From the IMG/VR virus record IMGVR_UViG_3300037041_000765, positions 1 through 29,680 of that record: a stretch of DNA of 29,680 nt; one strand, given 5' to 3'. A program made the translations under genes and the position numbers. The number at the start of each line of letters is the position of its first letter. The first letter of the stretch is position 1. Below, one piece after another: positions 7,020-12,421 of the stretch. A model generated the notes under the pieces. That model saw only the letters and a program-made list of their open reading frames with translations, did not search any database and was not told the DNA's origin. Source of the stretch: a virus.

Positions 7020-7619
7020 TTAATTCTCTACAGCGGAATGAACTAAGTTATCAAACGTCATTGTCTTTGTTGTCTTGCATAGCAAGATCACATTGCGTTG
7101 AAGCCTATCTCTTTCCTTTAGTTGTTCTTCTGTTGCACTATTCCAGTCGACAACACCTACTGTTTCACGAATTAGATTTGCAGTATTGCTGTAAAACCAA
7201 TACTTAGCACCAATATTAAACTGTGCATCCAACGCTTCGTTCATAAGTTTGAATGAATTGCCAGAATCAATACGTTTTATTAGTAGTTGATCAGCCATCC
7301 ATTTATATATTTCAACTTTAAGTGACGGGCTAAGCCATAGTGCAAAGTCCATAGCTAAGAGTTTATGCCCCCATGTAACACCCGATCTACCTCTGGATGC
7401 TGATTTAACTGTTGTAATATTCTCAACAGACTTAAGAACTTCCATAAACTCTTGAGCTTCTGTGGTTGTAAAATAATCACTCAACTTTCTCTGAGTCAAA
7501 CCAGCCATGCTCCTAGCATTATTGCCAGCCAGTAATAAATCGTTCAATGAAATGAAATCGTCTTTAGTCCTTTGACGAACATCGTAACCGTTCAATTGTC
7601 TTAACATGATATAACCCAT
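7020..7619 (-). CDS. KilA-N domain protein
   Basis: The 199-aa product has a KilA-N DNA-binding domain over roughly residues 10-110. FISLNDLLLAGN and TQRKLSDYFTTTEAQEF come first, then SASRGRSGVTWGHKLLAMDFALWLSPSLKVEIYKWM, the characteristic domain end. The C-terminal half (about 115-199) is helical and unassigned. The start at 7619 has GGAG five bases upstream. KilA-N proteins are common in phages and large DNA viruses and bind nucleic acid; exact roles are rarely known. The Shine-Dalgarno lies immediately outside one arm of a 21-bp perfect inverted repeat (7630-7685) that also contains TATAAT, so tight control of this gene, possibly by its own product, is likely. Confidence 0.88.
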   Translation of the reverse strand: MGYIMLRQLNGYDVRQRTKDDFISLNDLLLAGNNARSMAGLTQRKLSDYFTTTEAQEFMEVLKSVENITTVKSASRGRSGVTWGHKLLAMDFALWLSPSLKVEIYKWMADQLLIKRIDSGNSFKLMNEALDAQFNIGAKYWFYSNTANLIRETVGVVDWNSATEEQLKERDRLQRNVILLCKTTKTMTFDNLVHSAVEN

Positions 7620-7629
7620 AATAACTCCA

Positions 7630-7685
7630 AATTGTATGCTTTAGAAAATACATATTATAATATATATTTTCTAAAGCATACAATT
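7630..7685. promoter_or_regulatory. 21-bp perfect inverted repeat containing a bidirectional promoter
   Basis: Positions 7630-7650 and 7665-7685 are exact reverse complements. The 14-bp centre contains ATTATAAT, itself palindromic. Each strand therefore reads TTGTAT, 18 nt, TATAAT. The left-facing copy would start the KilA-N mRNA a few bases upstream of its Shine-Dalgarno. A repressor dimer on the arms would cover both -35 boxes. Alternatively the RNA of any upstream transcript folds into a long hairpin next to the ribosome site. Confidence 0.8.
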
Positions 7686-7730
7686 AAAAAATTAGGTAAA
7701 GCCCGTCCCATCCACCATTGGTGGTTTGGA

Positions 7731-7967
7731 TCAATCGTCTAAAACATAATCCTCAGTCACTAAAATCCCATCACCTTTGTAAGTGATATAGATTTTAACC
7801 TCGTCGTTAACGATCTGGTAATACTGTGCAGTTCTGGTTATCAACTTACCTGACTCGGTCTTAAGTGTCACATGATCCTTACGACCGTACTGATCTAGAT
7901 AACACCATCGAGTGTTATTAACCAAAGGTATCTTTGTGAAGTGTTGTGTATTAATTATTGCAGTCAT
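7731..7967 (-). CDS. 78-aa ORFan, last gene of small-gene operon
   Basis: The protein starts MTAIINTQHFTKIPLVNNTRWCYLDQYG, is rich in beta-prone residues (YYQIVNDEVKIYITYKGDGI) and ends in acidic VLDD. Its start overlaps the upstream stop by four bases (ATGA). No family is recognised. After its stop a short dyad, CCACCAATGGTGG on the minus strand, followed some 25 nt later by TTTTTT, may weaken transcription into the KilA-N gene. As with its neighbours, small size, acidic character and tight coupling suggest an early accessory protein acting on the host. Confidence 0.7.
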   Translation of the reverse strand: MTAIINTQHFTKIPLVNNTRWCYLDQYGRKDHVTLKTESGKLITRTAQYYQIVNDEVKIYITYKGDGILVTEDYVLDD

Positions 7968-8185
7968 TTCTTTTTCCTTTTGTTTGCAAGTTCAGCTTCA
8001 AGTTCGGCTATGCGTTTCTCTAAGTCAGCCACATAGTTAATCGCTATGAGCAGGTGCGTACCGATCCTCCATGCCACAGCTCGGGACTTCAATCGTTTAC
8101 GCACGTCCTCATGGAAACAATTCGTATCTACCCAAGCCATAGCTTCGTCTATCGTTATTGATCGGTAGTCTTTTTCTTGTTTCAT
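7964..8185 (-). CDS. 73-aa helical ORFan with coiled-coil end
   Basis: The sequence begins MKQEKDYRSITIDEAMAWVDTNCF and ends with AINYVADLEKRIAELEAELANKRKKK, a clear heptad coiled coil with a basic tail (about residues 48-73). The gene is linked by four-base overlaps to the genes on both sides. A dimeric helical protein is likely. I do not recognise a family, and a DNA-binding role from the basic end is only a guess. Confidence 0.7.
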   Translation of the reverse strand: MKQEKDYRSITIDEAMAWVDTNCFHEDVRKRLKSRAVAWRIGTHLLIAINYVADLEKRIAELEAELANKRKKK

Positions 8186-8421
8186 TGTGATATATCCCCT
8201 TCTTGAAAGTTCTTACGATTAGTTGGTAACTCTAAGACCTCATAAATCTTGGACTCCATCTTACCTTTTGTACCGTTCGGGCTATCATCTACGATAAACA
8301 TGCCTGATCGGGTTTTGTGGATCGTAAACTTATCGCTATCCTGTTTACCTGTGCCGTAACCTAAGCCAAAACCAAAGACCATTGATAATGCTATTGTTGC
8401 TATTATGTTTTTTGTGTCCAT
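8182..8421 (-). CDS. 79-aa single-span membrane protein
   Basis: MDTKNIIATIALSMVFGFGLGYGTGKQ gives one hydrophobic helix (about residues 5-24) with glycine zippers. A soluble part of about 50 residues (SDKFTIHKTRSGMFIVDDS and on) follows. The segment could be an uncleaved anchor or a signal sequence. Starts and stops overlap with both neighbours (TAATG upstream, ATGA downstream). The function is unknown; membrane-anchored early proteins of this size in phages include superinfection-exclusion proteins, which is a possibility only. Confidence 0.7.
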   Translation of the reverse strand: MDTKNIIATIALSMVFGFGLGYGTGKQDSDKFTIHKTRSGMFIVDDSPNGTKGKMESKIYEVLELPTNRKNFQEGDISQ

Positions 8422-8690
8422 TAGTATGCTCCTAAGAAGTTTATTAATTCGTTATATGTTGCTTCGCTAATCTCTTTAACACCATCGCTGTAGGTCACAC
8501 AGCCATTCGCTTGTTCGTATAACCCTTCAGCGTGACCACACTCAAGAGCAGGATCATCTTCGCTGTACCATGTTGAGCATATCTCCCCAACTTTTAGATC
8601 AATCGTTTTATCGGTTGCTTTAACCAAGACACAGGTTCTAAACTCCATGTCCCGATAACTATCGATTATGCCTACAATGTAATGTTTCAT
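8421..8690 (-). CDS. 89-aa ORFan
   Basis: The protein starts MKHYIVGIIDSYRDMEFRTCVLVKAT and contains VGEICSTWYSEDD and AEGLYEQANGC, with four cysteines spread along it and an acidic composition. It looks like a small alpha/beta domain (strand IVGIID, strand CVLVKA). Four-base coupling to the upstream 50-aa gene and one-base overlap with the downstream membrane protein gene show co-translation. No family is recognised. Confidence 0.72.
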   Translation of the reverse strand: MKHYIVGIIDSYRDMEFRTCVLVKATDKTIDLKVGEICSTWYSEDDPALECGHAEGLYEQANGCVTYSDGVKEISEATYNELINFLGAY

Positions 8691-8839
8691 TTTAAATCCT
8701 CCAGCTCGTCATCACTCCAAGTGCTAAGGTAATCAAACATATCCTTAGCGTATGCTTTGATTATTTCTCGCAATGTCATCTCGTCTATCGTTTCAGTTAC
8801 GTATGCGATAATTAAGTCACTTCTTTGGTCTTCATTCAT
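8687..8839 (-). CDS. 50-aa acidic ORFan
   Basis: The leftward reading gives MNEDQRSDLIIAYVTETIDE and ends YLSTWSDDELEDLK. It is helical and strongly acidic. GGAGAG sits correctly before the ATG, inside the end of the preceding gene, and its TGA overlaps the next ATG by four bases. The ribosome site and the coupling at both ends make translation likely despite the size. Its function is unknown. Confidence 0.7.
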   Translation of the reverse strand: MNEDQRSDLIIAYVTETIDEMTLREIIKAYAKDMFDYLSTWSDDELEDLK

Positions 8840-8840
8840 T

Positions 8841-9122
8841 TTACTCTCCAGTTATATACTTAGGTCTAACACCATTTCTCAGCGTTATATGATGTGAACT
8901 AACGGTTTCATCGAACATGATTGGATGTGCTATTACCCACATCAAGTCGTCTTCATTCATTTGAATATTACAATCGACTCCAAAACCATCGAATGTTAAT
9001 AAGACAGTATCCCACAGCTCATAACCATCGTCTTTGAAGTTGTACTCCATAGCATCAATGCTTTTTAAAATCCTAGATTCGTTTTCTATTACAGCTTTAT
9101 CCCAATTATCAAACATGTTCAT
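8841..9122 (-). CDS. 93-aa acidic ORFan
   Basis: The protein begins MNMFDNWDKAVIENESRILKS and continues with DDGYELWDTVLLTFDGFGVDCNIQMNEDD, an alternating strand pattern, ending RPKYITGE. GGAG precedes the ATG by 7 nt and lies within the preceding gene, with which it overlaps by four bases. A later ATG (residue 3) is possible. It is an acidic, probably globular protein of unknown role in the same operon. Confidence 0.72.
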   Translation of the reverse strand: MNMFDNWDKAVIENESRILKSIDAMEYNFKDDGYELWDTVLLTFDGFGVDCNIQMNEDDLMWVIAHPIMFDETVSSHHITLRNGVRPKYITGE

Positions 9123-9265
9123 TGTATTTCTCCAGCTAGGTATTTACGGAAAACTTCCAAGCCTTCTTTATATAGCTCTTCAGCTTGTTCACAACGTAAT
9201 CGATGTTGACGTTGATCCCATACCTCAATGTCCTTATTTATCTCTTCCCATGTGCGTTCATTCAT
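9119..9265 (-). CDS. 48-aa helical ORFan
   Basis: The reading is MNERTWEEINKDIEVWDQRQ, then HRLRCEQAEELYKEGLEVFR and KYLAGEIQ, a continuous amphipathic helix. The start overlaps the upstream stop (ATGA at 9262-9265) and the TGA overlaps the next ATG (9119-9122). This double coupling supports a real gene. Possible dimerisation through the helix is inferred, and the function is unknown. Confidence 0.7.
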   Translation of the reverse strand: MNERTWEEINKDIEVWDQRQHRLRCEQAEELYKEGLEVFRKYLAGEIQ

Positions 9266-9597
9266 TTCAAATACCCTTCTCTAAAGTTTCTTAATATATA
9301 CATATAGTCCGCCAGATCGCCCCCTATATCGTCATAACTGGTATAAAATACTGCTGTTATTGTGCGATCCCTATCGTCTTCTATCCAATCAAACGTGACA
9401 TCAATCATGCCATCATCTGGTAACTCTAAAGTTGGATCTTCGACATACTCCCAAGCAGGTGTGCAGTAGACAGTTCTGTTTGTTTCCACTTCCCAGCACA
9501 CAGCTCCTGTATGCATGTCGATTGAGAAGTCCTCATCATGATCTACAATCCCCTTGATCAACAGATTGAGGTAATCTCTTTTATCTTTCGGTGTCAT
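9262..9597 (-). CDS. 111-aa highly acidic ORFan
   Basis: The sequence begins MTPKDKRDYLNLLIKGIVDHDED and carries long acidic stretches such as ELPDDGMIDVTFDWIEDDRD, giving a strongly negative protein of mixed strand and helix. Acidic phage early proteins sometimes mimic DNA (Ocr- or ArdA-type anti-restriction proteins); this is worth testing but cannot be claimed from sequence. TAGGAG lies 9 nt before the ATG. It is coupled to the 48-aa gene downstream. Confidence 0.75.
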   Translation of the reverse strand: MTPKDKRDYLNLLIKGIVDHDEDFSIDMHTGAVCWEVETNRTVYCTPAWEYVEDPTLELPDDGMIDVTFDWIEDDRDRTITAVFYTSYDDIGGDLADYMYILRNFREGYLK

Positions 9598-9614
9598 AAG
9601 TCTTAACTCCTAAG

Positions 9615-9863
9615 TTAATAATCAATCGCACAATTGCGACCGTCTTCGAGTTGGTCTTCGATATCGCCTATCGCATCATCGCTCAATACTGGTAGGATAT
9701 CGACATCGCCCAATTTAACGGCATATATTTCGTATACACCTGTAAAACCGTAGACCATATCAATACCGCTTGGTGCTTCGTATGTGAATGTAACCTGCAT
9801 GTCCACACCTGCGATAACGCAAGTTGTTTCTCTAGCGTCGTAAGGAATCGTGAAGGCACTCAT
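9615..9863 (-). CDS. 82-aa acidic ORFan
   Basis: I start this gene at ATG 9863 (MSAFTIPYDARETTCVIAGV). A GTG three codons earlier (9872) is in frame, but ATG 9863 overlaps the TGA of the upstream 29-aa gene by four bases, the same coupling used throughout the operon. The protein reads as a beta-rich domain (QVTFTYEAPSG, VYEIYAVKLG) with an acidic C-terminus (DDAIGDIEDQLEDG). No family is recognised. Confidence 0.72.
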   Translation of the reverse strand: MSAFTIPYDARETTCVIAGVDMQVTFTYEAPSGIDMVYGFTGVYEIYAVKLGDVDILPVLSDDAIGDIEDQLEDGRNCAIDY

Positions 9864-9949
9864 GACAGCCACACCAACACTTGACAGATCAATCGGATTG
9901 ATCCAATGAATAAGAAGCAGGATAAACCTGCTAAAACATATATTTTCAT
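9860..9949 (-). CDS. 29-aa single-span membrane peptide, first gene of operon
   Basis: MKIYVLAGLSCFLFIGSIRL is followed by ICQVLVWLS, almost entirely hydrophobic. An AAGGGG ribosome site lies about 8 nt upstream and the stop overlaps the next gene by ATGA. A 17-bp perfect dyad (9887-9903) sits inside it. It is the first reading frame after the operon promoter. It may be a membrane toxin-like or exclusion peptide, or act mainly as a translational entry point. Small size limits certainty. Confidence 0.5.
   Translation of the reverse strand: MKIYVLAGLSCFLFIGSIRLICQVLVWLS
9887..9903. promoter_or_regulatory. 17-bp perfect dyad in the operon's first gene
   Basis: GATCAATC (9887-9894) and GATTGATC (9896-9903) are exact reverse complements around one G. 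The arms contain ATCAATCG, close to the CAATCG core of the 13-bp array at 10065-10480. It is a possible intragenic operator or binding site for the same protein. Confidence 0.4.
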
Positions 9950-10000
9950 ATCATTCCCCTTGGGAGTTAATCGTTTTGAGCCAATCCCAAAACATGGTTT

Positions 10001-10030
10001 ATTTTAGATCATTTGTTTACACTATGTCAA
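10001..10030 (-). promoter_or_regulatory. strong sigma70-type promoter of the small-gene operon
   Basis: On the minus strand TTGACA (10025-10030, perfect consensus) and TAAAAT (10001-10006) are spaced by 18 nt, placing the start near 9993. The first gene begins at 9949. No terminator is seen before 7.7 kb, so the promoter can serve all the small genes. The -35 again lies in a TGTTGAC box. Confidence 0.75.
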
Positions 10031-10064
10031 CAATTATTTTCAATCGTTTTGAATTTATTTTAAT

Positions 10065-10480
10065 CGAATTACACAATCGAATTACACAATCGAATTACAC
10101 AATCGAATTACACAATCGAATCACACAATCGCTCTACACAATCGCTCTACACAATCGCTCTACACAATCGCTCTACACAATCGCTCTACACAATCGAATC
10201 ACACAATCGAATTACATAATCGCTCTACACAATCGCTCTACACAATCGCTCTACACAATCGAATTACACAATCGAATCACACAATCGCTCTACACAATCG
10301 CTCTACACAATCGCTCTACACAATCGCTCTACACAATCGCTCTACACAATCGCTCTACACAATCGAATCACACAATCGAATTACACAATCGCTCTACACA
10401 ATCGCTCTACACAATCGCTCTACACAATCGCTCTACACAATCGCTCTACACAATCGCTCTACACAATCGAATTACACAAT
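10065..10480. repeat. 32 x 13-bp tandem array with three unit variants
   Basis: Exactly 32 units of 13 bp fill the interval. Every unit except number 12 (ACATAAT) ends ACACAAT and starts CG; the variable part is AATT (A), AATC (B) or CTCT (C). The order is AAAAB, C5, BA, C3, AB, C6, BA, C6, A. Degenerate units (CAATCGTTTTGAA) precede it. The array sits between the terminator of the GP88-like operon and the promoter of the small-gene operon, in DNA that should not be transcribed, which points to a cis-acting protein-binding or replication element. A long forward reading frame across it is a by-product of the stop-free unit. Confidence 0.95.
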
Positions 10481-10485
10481 CTCAA

Positions 10486-10518
10486 AACAAAAAAAAGGAC
10501 TATATAAAATAGTCCTTT
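10486..10518 (-). terminator. Rho-independent terminator of the GP88-like operon
   Basis: A 10-bp perfect stem (10494-10503 with 10509-10518) closes a 5-nt loop and is followed, on the minus strand, by seven T (10487-10493 as A on the plus strand). It lies 23 bases past the stop codon of the leftward gene at 10541-11287. Confidence 0.9.
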
Positions 10519-10540
10519 GGTAAATAGGTTTTACCCTCTA

Positions 10541-11287
10541 TTAAGCACCTAAAGCTAGTGGTATAAATCGACTCTTAAGCGAGCCATGAACAATGATAAC
10601 TGGATCCCCTTTATTTGTACCGACACCACCTGAGCAAGCTTTACACTCTACACAAGTTAGCCGTTTATTTTGTTCGGCACTCGCTGGACATTCGAACTCA
10701 TTTTTTAAAATTGGCTCATTGGCTGACCGTACTCTAAATGTCCTATATTTTAATAATTTAGCTTTTATTCTATCTTGCTCATTATCGGAGCTTGCCATAC
10801 ATAGATCCATGACATGGTCAGCTTTGCCTGATTGCCATTGATGTGTATAGCCTAGGTGACCTTTAGCATTGGTCAGTAATAAGTCCCACACATGACGGGG
10901 AACACTCGCTGGATCGCCGTATGTGCCAAGTCTTACCATTTTACCCGATACGGGATCATTTACGCTCGGATCATAAACGGGATAATTGCCTTTTAATAAG
11001 CTCTTATAGACCATTGTTACGCCTTGACCAACGTTAACATAACATGATCCATTGAGACCTCTGCGATGTGGACATTGCCCACATATACTGACATCACCTA
11101 GACTTTTAAGGTTTTCGAGGGGACTTTGGCCATTGTCAGCGAGTATATAAGTCTGGACAACGTCCCCTGTTTTAACATTACTGGATCGCTTAGTAATAGC
11201 TATTACTACGATCGGTTTGCTATCTAATAAGCTATTGCCACGATATAACACATAGCCTGTAGCATGTTTTTTTGTTTTAGTAGTCAT
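10541..11287 (-). CDS. GP88-like Cys-rich phage protein
   Basis: The 248-aa protein has a CGQCPHRRGLNGSCYVNVGQG motif (about residues 69-89) and a second cluster, ECPASAEQNKRLTCVECKACSGG, near the C-terminus. Between them RLGTYGDPASVPRHVWDLLL and GYTHQW are conserved-looking. This pattern matches the phage family called gene product 88 (GP88), whose biochemical role I do not know. The paired cysteine clusters suggest metal binding. AAGGTG lies 8 nt before the ATG. It follows two small genes in a leftward operon with its own promoter (11742-11772) and a strong terminator (10486-10518). Family recognition is from memory of the motif. Confidence 0.8.
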   Translation of the reverse strand: MTTKTKKHATGYVLYRGNSLLDSKPIVVIAITKRSSNVKTGDVVQTYILADNGQSPLENLKSLGDVSICGQCPHRRGLNGSCYVNVGQGVTMVYKSLLKGNYPVYDPSVNDPVSGKMVRLGTYGDPASVPRHVWDLLLTNAKGHLGYTHQWQSGKADHVMDLCMASSDNEQDRIKAKLLKYRTFRVRSANEPILKNEFECPASAEQNKRLTCVECKACSGGVGTNKGDPVIIVHGSLKSRFIPLALGA

Positions 11288-11325
11288 TTTTTATCACCTT
11301 GGATAGTAGTTAAGAGTTAAATTGA

Positions 11326-11490
11326 TTATATTCCAGCTTTGATATTACATAAAACCGTATCGACTAAATTATAAACAATAGAGTGATATCTAGTTGTTTG
11401 CCATCTATAATCTTTACTAAAACGAAAACCTGTAATTTTTAAAACTGGTATTAGTAAATAAGCATTAGTTGTTCTGATTATTTGTCTCAT
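11326..11490 (-). CDS. 54-aa ORFan
   Basis: I start at the ATG complementary to 11488-11490 (MRQIIRTTNAYLLIPVLKIT), four bases after the preceding gene's stop, rather than at 11526, which would overlap that gene by 32 nt. A GGA sits 8 nt upstream. The protein is basic, with a hydrophobic segment (AYLLIPVL) and a C-terminal NLVDTVLCNIKAGI. Nothing is recognised. The tight spacing supports a gene, but it could be chance. Confidence 0.45.
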   Translation of the reverse strand: MRQIIRTTNAYLLIPVLKITGFRFSKDYRWQTTRYHSIVYNLVDTVLCNIKAGI

Positions 11491-11494
11491 TGTC

Positions 11495-11698
11495 TTAGTC
11501 CATATCGAAGTCATAGATTGACGCAATAATCACGTCACCTTTTATAAATATCTCATTGCAATGATCATCGATATTGATGCATGAGTATTTTTTTTGAGAT
11601 TGGCAATAGTCACCTTTTATATAAACCTTTTTAGATTCTATTTTACGTTTTAAAATATCGCCTTTGTTAAGAGTTTTTAAAGCTTGCATGTTAGTCAC
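11495..11698 (-). CDS. 67-aa ORFan, first gene of GP88-like operon
   Basis: The protein begins MTNMQALKTLNKGDILKRKIESKKVYIKG and continues with CINIDDHCNEIFIKGDVIIASIYDF, a beta-barrel-like pattern with repeated KGD turns that resembles a small SH3-like fold. The AAGGTG ribosome site is the same as for the GP88-like gene. A promoter with an extended -10 and a 9-bp dyad lie directly upstream. The function is unknown. Confidence 0.65.
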   Translation of the reverse strand: MTNMQALKTLNKGDILKRKIESKKVYIKGDYCQSQKKYSCINIDDHCNEIFIKGDVIIASIYDFDMD

Positions 11699-11711
11699 CT
11701 TGTGAAGTAAT

Positions 11712-11734
11712 AGTTAATCAGGTATTGATTAACT
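11712..11734. promoter_or_regulatory. 9-bp dyad operator at transcript start
   Basis: AGTTAATCA (11712-11720) and TGATTAACT (11726-11734) are exact reverse complements around GGTAT. The dyad begins right at the predicted start of the leftward transcript, a typical operator position. TTAATCA boxes recur at 11780-11795. Confidence 0.6.
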
Positions 11735-11741
11735 TAAGACA

Positions 11742-11772
11742 ATTCTATCATATATAATTTACAATGTGTCAA
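11742..11772 (-). promoter_or_regulatory. promoter with extended -10 for the GP88-like operon
   Basis: On the minus strand TTGACA (11767-11772) is followed after 19 nt by TGATAGAAT, that is, an extended TGn motif plus TAGAAT (11742-11747). The spacer is long, which the extended -10 can offset. It is the only good promoter for the three leftward genes down to 10541. Confidence 0.6.
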
Positions 11773-11853
11773 TTATTTAATCAATTAATCAATAGATATA
11801 AAGATGTAGGGTTATTTTGCCCACGCTCATAGACTTATGCCTACACATTTACA

Positions 11854-11865
11854 ATGTTATAACAT
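11854..11865. repeat. 12-bp palindrome
   Basis: ATGTTATAACAT is a perfect palindrome at the left edge of the dyad cluster. Confidence 0.7.
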
Positions 11866-11879
11866 AACATATGATATCG

Positions 11880-11918
11880 AATTATTAGATATAGACCTTT
11901 ACTGTATATCTAATAATT
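11880..11918. repeat. 14-bp perfect inverted repeat
   Basis: Positions 11880-11893 and 11905-11918 are exact reverse complements around an 11-nt loop. The arms read AATTATTAGATATA and its complement. There is no U-tract pattern typical of a terminator. Confidence 0.85.
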
Positions 11919-11937
11919 AGATAACTAGATAATAACC

Positions 11938-12058
11938 CTATATAAATCAATAACTTAAAAATGCCCATAGCTACACGATAATGACATAAGGCAAGCCGTA
12001 GTATTACTTTATTATTATCGTGTCTTATATCGCAAATATAAGTAATTGATTTATATAG
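11938..12058. repeat. nested inverted repeats (14-bp outer, 10-bp inner)
   Basis: The outer arms 11938-11951 and 12045-12058 match over 14 bp; the inner arms 11973-11982 and 12014-12023 match over 10 bp (ACACGATAAT). A 7-bp hairpin (12024-12030 with 12036-12042) sits beside the inner arm. The 121-bp unit can fold as a branched cruciform or RNA. ATAACCCTAT (11932-11941) also pairs with ATAGGGTTAT (12081-12090). Confidence 0.85.
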
Positions 12059-12064
12059 CCTTTT

Positions 12065-12143
12065 GCTTATAGCCTATGTTATAGGGTTATAAGTCTATAT
12101 ATGATAGCTTATCGCTATCATCGGTTTGCTATGGGCTATAAGC
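12065..12143. repeat. second nested inverted repeat (10-bp outer, 8-bp inner)
   Basis: GCTTATAGCC (12065-12074) pairs with GGCTATAAGC (12134-12143). Inside, ATGATAGC (12101-12108) pairs with GCTATCAT (12114-12121) around TTATC, and CCTAT/ATAGG (12073-12077, 12081-12085) offers an alternative. Confidence 0.8.
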
Positions 12144-12421
12144 TATCGGTTTGAGTATGTTTGCGTTCTAGGACTATCTGTTTATTTAAATTTGCTGTAG
12201 GCGTAGAACCTAGACCCCCATGCCCCCAATTTTATAGCAACGAGCCTGGCTCTATTCACTACTATTACGCACAGCCAAATTCCATTTTTCAAAAAATATA
12301 TTCCACACAGCCAAACCCCCCTATGTCTTTATATTTCATAGACAAAAAAAATTTTATATTGTAAATTTTAAAAAAGCATGTTACAAATGCTAAACAAACT
12401 ACAACCTAACCTGTAGACAGA

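Larger units (their letters stand above)
11773..12421. other. 649-bp divergent non-coding region at the strand switch
   Basis: No credible gene lies here. Leftward genes end on one side and the rightward virion genes start on the other. The stretch 11854-12143 is packed with perfect inverted repeats, listed separately. The rest (12145-12421) contains two copies of CACAGCCAAA (around 12272 and 12307), C-runs near 12212-12227 and a TTTAAAAAA-rich end. A rightward promoter for the terminase genes must be here, but I cannot point to one with a good -35/-10 match. An origin of replication or packaging site is a plausible additional content. Confidence 0.7.

Noticed and set aside
10065-10480. CRISPR array
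   Set aside because: Units are 13 bp and directly contiguous, with no spacers and no cas genes nearby.
9976-10512. A 178-codon forward reading frame over the 13-bp array
   Set aside because: The 13-bp unit has no stop codon in any forward frame, so an open frame is automatic. It starts with TTG without a ribosome site and overlaps the strong leftward promoter.
11491-11526. Longer start for the 54-aa gene at 11526
   Set aside because: It would overlap the preceding gene by 32 nt; the ATG at 11490 starts just after the upstream stop.
12170-12240. Possible tRNA in the gap before the terminase genes
   Set aside because: No T-loop GTTCGA motif and no cloverleaf could be drawn; only a 6-bp TCTAGG/CCTAGA pairing.
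12161-12364. 67-codon forward reading frame before the small terminase
   Set aside because: TTG start without ribosome site, Pro/Tyr-rich composition unlike neighbouring genes, and it lies in the dyad-rich non-coding region.
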